Source: Blautia sp. OF03-15BH
GTDB lineage: Bacteria > Bacillota > Clostridia > Lachnospirales > Lachnospiraceae
Length of the DNA stretch: 11,039 nucleotides
Reading direction: 5' to 3'
Assembly (NCBI RefSeq): GCF_003463065.1
Contig: NZ_QSCM01000032.1
Coordinates: 1 to 11,039, forward strand
Made by a program: the position numbers and the translations under genes. Below the pieces are notes generated by a model that was given only the letters and a program-made list of their open reading frames with translations, ran no database searches and was not told the origin of the DNA. Within the stretch, counting starts at the first letter, position 1; every line of letters begins with the position of its first letter. Shown here piece by piece: positions 7,817 through 11,039 of this stretch.

Positions 7817-7825
7817 TGCTGCCGG

Positions 7826-8131
7826 CTACCAGCGCTCTTCGTTTGTGAACCCCGGCTTCTTTCTATGATGCTCATCATAGTGGCAGCGCTCGCAGATTGA
7901 TTCCAAGTTATCCTGGTCAAGGGCCAGTTCCGGATGAATCCGCAGGTATTTCTTGTGATGAACCGTCGTAGCCTTCACTACAAGTCCTTTCCGTTTGCAT
8001 CGTTCGCATTCATAGTGATTCTCTTTCAGAATCTGTACCTGTAATCTCCGCCAGACCGGCGAAGTGTAGAACTCATGCACCTTATTGTCACGGATGAGGC
8101 CTCTTATCCAGTTAAGCATTTCTTCTGTCAT
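7826..8131 (-). CDS. HNH endonuclease, packaging-associated
   Basis: A 101-aa HNH nuclease. It has a zinc-type CxxC (Cys42, Cys45: CERC), the HNH core TTVHHKKYLR (His58/His59), Asn75 in QDNLESIC, a second CxxCH (Cys80, Cys83, His84) and YDEHH (His88/His89), which completes a beta-beta-alpha metal finger. The small size and the position immediately before the terminase genes match the HNH proteins that work with terminase at cos in many siphophages, so a packaging role is more likely than a homing role. Chosen start: ATG at 8131, with GGAG about 7 nt upstream. Longer in-frame starts at 8143 and 8164 lack ribosome sites, and the latter lies inside a terminator hairpin. First gene of the late operon. 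Confidence 0.93.
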   Translation of the reverse strand: MTEEMLNWIRGLIRDNKVHEFYTSPVWRRLQVQILKENHYECERCKRKGLVVKATTVHHKKYLRIHPELALDQDNLESICERCHYDEHHRKKPGFTNEERW

Positions 8132-8143
8132 AATTTTCTCCAT

Positions 8144-8171
8144 GAAAAAGACGAGAGTTTTCACTCTCGCC
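8144..8171 (-). terminator. Rho-independent terminator before the late genes
   Basis: On the minus strand the sequence reads GGCGAGAGT-GAAA-ACTCTCGTC followed by TTTTTC. This is a 9-bp stem with one G-T wobble, a stable GNRA tetraloop and a short U-tract. It lies 35 bp after the tRNA-like gene and ends only 13 bp before the HNH start codon. It would end the tRNA transcript or act as a conditional barrier for late transcription. Confidence 0.72.
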
Positions 8172-8205
8172 TCTGTGGTATAATATGGGTTTACTTTTGG
8201 AGAAT

Positions 8206-8278
8206 TCGAAACAGCAGGACTTGAACTCTGCTTCTCTGGCTCGTAAGACCAGTGTTTTTCCCGGTAAACTATGTTTCG
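8206..8278 (-). tRNA. tRNA-Val-like gene, anticodon UAC, irregular T arm
   Basis: A 73-nt cloverleaf can be folded by hand. The acceptor stem is a perfect 7 bp (CGAAACA with TGTTTCG). TA occupies positions 8-9. The D arm is GTTT/AAAC with loop ACCGGGAA, which contains the expected GG. The anticodon stem CTGGT/GCCAG has loop CTTACGA, giving anticodon TAC (valine, codon GTA). The T loop TTCAAGT is standard, but the T stem is not: GCAGAG opposite CCTGC pairs only if one A is bulged out or an A-C mismatch with an 8-nt loop is allowed. The discriminator is A and CCA is not encoded. A terminator follows. It may be a functional but divergent phage tRNA or a decaying one. tRNAscan-SE could score it low. 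Confidence 0.62.
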
Positions 8279-8344
8279 TCGGTGGCCAATCCGCAGGCCG
8301 CTTTTGTTGCAACCAGGTTAGGTATGCGCTTGACTTTTATCCAG

Positions 8345-8378
8345 TTTCAATATTACCACACTTTTTTATTATTTTTAT
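8345..8378 (-). promoter_or_regulatory. Possible promoter for the tRNA-like gene
   Basis: On the minus strand an extended -10-like element TGG-TAATAT covers 8350-8358, with only an AT-rich stretch (AATAAA) at -35 spacing. A separate TTGAAA at 8345-8350 has GCATAC 17 nt downstream, a poor -10. Both lie in the AT-rich gap just after the regulator gene and would transcribe the tRNA-like gene. Weak evidence; the region could also act only as a spacer. Confidence 0.25.
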
Positions 8379-8384
8379 TCCACT

Positions 8385-8774
8385 TTATAAAATCTCAAAG
8401 AATTTTTCAATTCTCTTGCTGACCGCACTCTGGCTCATATGGACCTTTCTAGCTATCCTCTGCTGCGTCATGCCGTCTATGTAACGCATCCGAAGAATCC
8501 GCCGGCTTAAGCCATCCGCTATATTCTCAATATAGTTTTCTATCTCCTCACACTCCAGCTCCAGGGCTGCCTTCCGCTCCTGGTATCTTTCTCGTCTCCT
8601 CTGTAAAAGATCTTCGTCCACACCGACGACCGCCTGTGGTCTGGGAATCCCTGTGCGCCCATCCAGAATCACACTGTTTCCCACCATATCTTCTCTGAGA
8701 TGAGTGAGCTTATAGGCCAACTCCTGGATTTCCTCTTTATTGCTCTGATACGTCTCCAATCTTTCCCTGGTCAT
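8385..8774 (-). CDS. Sigma-70 region 4-like regulator (DUF1492/ArpU-like)
   Basis: A 129-aa protein with two coiled-coil-rich helical segments (ERLETYQSNKEEIQELAYKLTHLR, about 4-27, and RRERYQERKAALELECEEIENYIENI, about 60-85) and a C-terminal helix-turn-helix LRMRYIDGMTQQRIARKVHMSQSAVSKRIEKFF (about 94-126). This resembles sigma-70 region 4 and the DUF1492/ArpU/RinA-type phage late regulators. These small proteins sit at the end of the early/accessory region and are thought to activate the packaging and structural operon, as the position here suggests. No sigma region 2 is present, so it is not a complete sigma factor. The ATG at 8774 has AGGAGG 6 nt upstream. DNA target and mechanism are inferred. 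Confidence 0.8.
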   Translation of the reverse strand: MTRERLETYQSNKEEIQELAYKLTHLREDMVGNSVILDGRTGIPRPQAVVGVDEDLLQRRRERYQERKAALELECEEIENYIENIADGLSRRILRMRYIDGMTQQRIARKVHMSQSAVSKRIEKFFEIL

Positions 8775-8783
8775 CGTAACCTC

Positions 8784-8969
8784 CTATTCCCACTTTCTTC
8801 CCGTGTGTCTATCTTTGAACACAATTCGGTTCGTTATCTCATAACCCATCTTTTCGGCCACTTCTTTAAAAACTTTCACCATCCAGTCTATTACCGCTGG
8901 CTGGCGGTCTGCCTGTTGGATCGCTTTCCCTGCCGTCGGATCCGGATATCCCTCTTTATTTTTGTTCAT
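8784..8969 (-). CDS. Small phage protein of unknown function
   Basis: A 61-aa protein. I do not recognise a named domain. It begins MNKNKEGYPDPTAGKAI, a 'Y.DPTAg.Ai' opening I associate with small phage proteins next to late regulators. It continues with an amphipathic helix (DWMVKVFKEVAEKMGY) and ends with a strand and basic tail (RIVFKDRHTGRKWE). The ribosome site AAAGGAGAG 6 nt before the ATG at 8969 is strong. Ten bp separate its stop from the regulator start, so the two are very likely co-expressed, and a role connected with that regulator is possible. No membrane segment or cysteines. Confidence 0.75.
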   Translation of the reverse strand: MNKNKEGYPDPTAGKAIQQADRQPAVIDWMVKVFKEVAEKMGYEITNRIVFKDRHTGRKWE

Positions 8970-9060
8970 TATATACTCTCCTTTTTCTTTTCGTTTTTCC
9001 GGTTGCTTCTTCCAAAACGATCACCGCCCTGGAGGAATGTCTATTGCATTTATATCCCTG

Positions 9061-9237
9061 TTATTTCTTGTACGGTTCCGGCAGTGGTTTCAATGGACAT
9101 CCGTGCATCAGATCGTCAAGCGAATCTGCGTTAAAATTTGCGTCTTCATCCTGCATCACGCACTCATCCGATCCATTGAGTAGGGGACACTGTATACATG
9201 ATTCTGGTGTATCTATCACTAATACTGATTTACTCAT
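9061..9237 (-). CDS. Small four-cysteine phage protein, possible zinc binder
   Basis: A 58-aa protein with Cys14, Cys17, Cys26 and Cys47 in the pattern SCIQCPLL...ECVM...HGCPLKPLPEPYKK. Small phage proteins with 'C..CP......C........CPL' are common in Firmicutes accessory regions, and four spaced cysteines suggest one metal site, but the role is unknown. The ATG at 9237 has GGAGG 6 nt upstream and overlaps the previous gene's stop by 8 bp. A longer in-frame start at 9402 lies inside the 309-aa gene and is a shadow. The last ten codons closely match the end of the DUF551-like gene at 10258 (12 identical bases in a row, GAACCGTACAAG), so its 3' end may be recombined. Confidence 0.78.
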   Translation of the reverse strand: MSKSVLVIDTPESCIQCPLLNGSDECVMQDEDANFNADSLDDLMHGCPLKPLPEPYKK

Positions 9238-10159
9238 CTGATTCCTCCATGAAATTGAATTCGATATTTTCACTGCTATCAACACCAAGCTGTCTACATT
9301 TTGCCATCGTTGATGTTCCTCCGGAATGGTATGTGTGAAACAGAAACAGTTCCTGGACAATATGGAAATATGACATGTTATAGCAGAACCTTTCTTCTTC
9401 ACTCAGCTCTTCCACTGCGTTTTCTCCATGCACCCATCTGTACCATTTCTCGAAATACCCGACCAACTCCTGCATGAGAGAAATGCAGTAATGCAGAATG
9501 TACTTTTCTTCATGGCTTTCAAGCTCTTTGTCTTGGCAATCCCATTTTGTTTCCCGTAATATTTTCCACAATTTCTCCACTTCCGGAGATCTCCATGCGC
9601 ACATGCAGTATGTATGCGCGTCTTCTGAATAATGGTAATGGTTTCTCTCCAGGTGTTCCCGGGCCTCTTTCTCTGTAAGAAACATCGTGCCCGGGTACAT
9701 AATTGGTCTGACCGAAACGCCAACTATCGTGACATCGTCATATCCATTGTTGGCAAGAAATTCATTCACTTCCTGCGTTGACAAATCCTCATACTCTTCT
9801 TCTTCGTCTTCCGTGTACGTCAGTTTGAAATCCCATGTATACCCAGTTTCGATTCTACAGTTTTCTCTATCGATATTGCAGTCCGGCAGGATGTTATCAT
9901 TGAGATACTTCACCGTTTCTTCCGTTGTGCTTGTAACTGTGCTTCCATCTACTTGCAAGCACAGTTCGTCCGGATCCTCATTATTGATCACTCTCTCACT
10001 ACCTTTGATAATCCAGAAGCGGGGATCCGCTGTACCCGTGGTATCCTGTGTATTCATTTCAAACTGCAATCTTTTCAGGAATTCTACATCTTCCTGATTA
10101 AGTTCTCTTTTCTTCGTTGTATCTTCATGATACTGCAATGTTTTATGAAATATTGCCAT
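9230..10159 (-). CDS. Phage accessory protein of unknown function, two parts
   Basis: A 309-aa protein with no named domain I can assign. The N-terminal part has FLKRLQFEMNTQDTTGTADPRFW (about 27-49), a region that looks like a short enzyme- or phage-specific motif. An acidic stretch follows (TEDEEEEYEDLS, 116-127), then RNHYHYSEDAHTYCMCAWRS (about 172-191), a 'NHYHYs..aHtY.m.AWRsP.veKL' motif I associate with phage proteins of unknown function. The C-terminal roughly 95 residues are helical and aromatic (ELVGYFEKWYRWVHG) and end near HSGGTSTMAKCRQLGVDSSE (278-297). I chose the ATG at 10159 because GGGAGG lies 7 nt upstream. The frame stays open to 10246 (another ATG, poor ribosome site), which would add 29 residues. 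No signal peptide or membrane segment. Confidence 0.78.
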   Translation of the reverse strand: MAIFHKTLQYHEDTTKKRELNQEDVEFLKRLQFEMNTQDTTGTADPRFWIIKGSERVINNEDPDELCLQVDGSTVTSTTEETVKYLNDNILPDCNIDRENCRIETGYTWDFKLTYTEDEEEEYEDLSTQEVNEFLANNGYDDVTIVGVSVRPIMYPGTMFLTEKEAREHLERNHYHYSEDAHTYCMCAWRSPEVEKLWKILRETKWDCQDKELESHEEKYILHYCISLMQELVGYFEKWYRWVHGENAVEELSEEERFCYNMSYFHIVQELFLFHTYHSGGTSTMAKCRQLGVDSSENIEFNFMEESDE

Positions 10160-10257
10160 CCTAGTTCCTCCCATTAGTTCACATATTTCTTCGCGTCTAA
10201 TTATTTCGGATGCCTGCTCAATTGGCGTTCCGTGCCTCAGCGCCATAGTCGCACATG

Positions 10258-10770
10258 CTATTCCTTGTACGGTTCTGGGAACGGCATCCATGCTGTTATC
10301 TTCGCATCGCTGGACGCTCTGAGAAAATCGTTTTTCCATTCTCCGTCTCTTGTTTTTGCTGTTGTGCATATTTCCTGTTCACCGTCTTCGCACTTGATTG
10401 TTGCCAGCACATTATCGGAAACCTTTGCGAACATACCTTTTTTCCATTTCTCCGTCCCTTTAAATTTTGCAAAAATCGAATCATGTTCTTCCGGTAACCT
10501 TTCCGTAACCGGAATCCATCCCGGTTTCTCTTCTGTTTTCGTTTCGACTAACTCATTCAGTTCATGCCCTATCGGTTTCCAGAGATGCAAGCAGTTTTCG
10601 ACCACATTCACATATTCACTTTTCTTCGGATGTATCTGATATACTTCCTCATCATCCTCGAAGAACATATCCTTCAGTACGCACATATCATTCCATGTAG
10701 GCACATTGAATTTCTTCTTCGGTGATACAGATACATGTTCATATCCTTCCTCATCATCTCCCCAGATCAC
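10258..10770 (-). CDS. DUF7694-like plus DUF551-like fusion protein
   Basis: From the GTG at 10770 the protein has 170 aa in two parts. Residues 1-66 contain EHVSVSP, PTWNDMCVLKDMFF, QIHPKKSEYV and CLHLWKP, the pattern of a DUF7694-type phage domain. Residues 84-170 contain GWIPVTERLPEE and the ending ITAWMPFPEPYKE, the start and end signatures of DUF551. Neither domain has a known activity. The start is doubtful: no Shine-Dalgarno precedes the GTG. The frame is open upstream to 10932 with no ATG, GTG or TTG, and its translation just before the GTG (FVKLPDCGTCS) also looks like this domain. A rare start (ATC at 10839 or a CTG), a lost start or a sequence error are possible. Confidence 0.75.
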   Translation of the reverse strand: MIWGDDEEGYEHVSVSPKKKFNVPTWNDMCVLKDMFFEDDEEVYQIHPKKSEYVNVVENCLHLWKPIGHELNELVETKTEEKPGWIPVTERLPEEHDSIFAKFKGTEKWKKGMFAKVSDNVLATIKCEDGEQEICTTAKTRDGEWKNDFLRASSDAKITAWMPFPEPYKE

Positions 10771-10798
10771 AGAGCATGTCCCGCAATCAGGGAGTTTT

Positions 10799-10815
10799 AC
10801 GAACGCACTGTTCGT
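10799..10815. repeat. Inverted repeat acgaac-gcact-gttcgt
   Basis: Perfect 6-bp arms around a 5-bp spacer, just upstream of the GTG start of the DUF7694-DUF551 gene. If that gene's true start is further upstream, this lies within coding sequence (codons for TNSAFV) and may be chance. Confidence 0.4.
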
Positions 10816-10861
10816 CGGAAATGGTGTGCAATTCCAGATTTTTGAATTCTGTGAACTACTC

Positions 10862-10876
10862 GGTAACTGAGTTACC
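10862..10876. promoter_or_regulatory. Operator-like palindrome ggtaact-g-agttacc
   Basis: A perfect 15-bp palindrome with 7-bp arms and one central base, in the gap between the partial gene and the DUF7694-DUF551 gene. Size and symmetry resemble a binding site for a dimeric helix-turn-helix repressor. No second copy was noticed elsewhere in the window. Confidence 0.4.
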
Positions 10877-10889
10877 AGAGCATCTGAAT

Positions 10890-10911
10890 AGAGGCGGGAT
10901 ACCGCCTTTTT
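10890..10911 (+). terminator. Terminator-like hairpin facing the plus strand
   Basis: On the plus strand aggcgg-gata-ccgcct is followed by a run of T. The stem is 6 bp of mostly G-C, extendable by a g-t and an a-t pair. It would stop transcripts moving rightwards. Read on the minus strand the hairpin remains but lacks a U-tract. There is no plus-strand gene for it to serve. Confidence 0.4.
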
Positions 10912-10952
10912 CAGGGTGCGTCCATGACACCACTACTGTTTACTCTTTCGAG

Positions 10953-11039
10953 CTATACAGCTACTTTTATGATTTCCGTTGTTTTCAGTCCGGTCACGGA
11001 CAGTTCTTTTTTTACTCCGGATACGGAGAGATATTTTCT
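10953..11039 (-). CDS. C-terminal end of an unidentified protein (partial)
   Basis: The last 28 codons of a gene entering from beyond the right edge, ending in TAG at 10953-10955. The visible peptide is YLSVSGVKKE-LSVTGLKTT-EIIKVAV preceded by RK. It shows two imperfect 9-residue repeats (LSVSGVKKE / LSVTGLKTT) encoded by a 27-bp unit with about 18 matching bases. I do not recognise the family. The composition (Val/Ser/Gly with Lys) suggests beta-strands. The open frame to the edge and the codon pattern make it likely to be coding. Confidence 0.5.
   Translation of the reverse strand, partial: RKYLSVSGVKKELSVTGLKTTEIIKVAV

Noticed and set aside
8279..8340. A second tRNA upstream of the first
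   Set aside because: GGTTGCAAC and GGCC repeats suggested arms, but no complete cloverleaf with acceptor pairing could be drawn.
8970..9060. Possible remnant gene in the 91-bp gap: minus-strand INAIDIPPGR, stop, SFWKKQP in frame with the 61-aa gene
   Set aside because: It contains a TGA, and the phage clearly uses TGA as a stop. The Lys/Glu-rich end is just the purine-rich ribosome site. Too short to call a pseudogene.
9403..9723. A 106-codon minus-strand frame inside the 309-aa gene
   Set aside because: It is in another frame of a well supported gene, with no ribosome site or family resemblance.
10369..10497. Extended 5' starts for the 309-aa gene within the DUF551 coding region
   Set aside because: They overlap the conserved DUF551 end in a different frame and lack a ribosome site.
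11000..11039. Hairpins ctccg-gata-cggag and gtccg-gtca-cggac near the right edge
   Set aside because: They follow from the repeated codons TCC GTN NCC GGA of the partial gene, so they are explained by the protein repeat.

Overview
The window is the late (packaging, head and head-tail joining) module of a tailed temperate phage or prophage, plus the end of its accessory region. All recognised genes lie on the minus strand, so transcription runs from high to low coordinates. Strong AGGAGG-type ribosome sites, moderate GC content, ATGA/TGATG stop-start overlaps and the protein families (P27-type small terminase, HK97-type portal, ClpP-like prohead protease, HK97-fold capsid, phi13-type tail tube) point to a siphophage of a low-GC Firmicute. 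My impression is a gut Clostridium-group or Lachnospiraceae host. That is inference from family resemblance, not a database result.

Right end (11039 to about 8784), accessory genes: the last 28 codons of an unidentified gene; a roughly 180-bp spacer with three inverted repeats; a protein joining a DUF7694-like and a DUF551-like domain, whose start codon is unclear; a 309-aa phage protein of unknown function; a 58-aa four-cysteine protein; and a 61-aa hypothetical. Then comes a small protein with a sigma-70 region-4-like helix-turn-helix (8385-8774), placed where late-gene regulators usually sit.

Middle (8384-8132), control region: an AT-rich stretch, a 73-nt valine-tRNA-like gene (anticodon UAC, irregular T arm), and a stem-GAAA-stem-U-tract terminator just before the late genes.

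Left part (8131-80), late operon in canonical order: HNH endonuclease, a GC-rich gap that may be the cos site, small terminase, large terminase, portal, Clp-like prohead protease, major capsid, head-tail connector, head closure, HK97 gp10-like protein, tail terminator, tail tube, tail assembly chaperone. Genes overlap or sit within about 20 bp of each other, consistent with one polycistronic transcript. HNH protein and terminases would cut and package DNA through the portal. The protease would mature the capsid. The connector, closure, gp10-like and terminator proteins would join head to tail. The tape measure and later tail genes should lie beyond position 1.

I see no CRISPR array, insertion sequence, integrase or clear defence system. 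The most interesting points are the tRNA-terminator control region, the candidate cos site, the DUF7694-DUF551 gene without a proper start, the cluster of inverted repeats before it, and C-terminal coding sequence shared by two small accessory genes.
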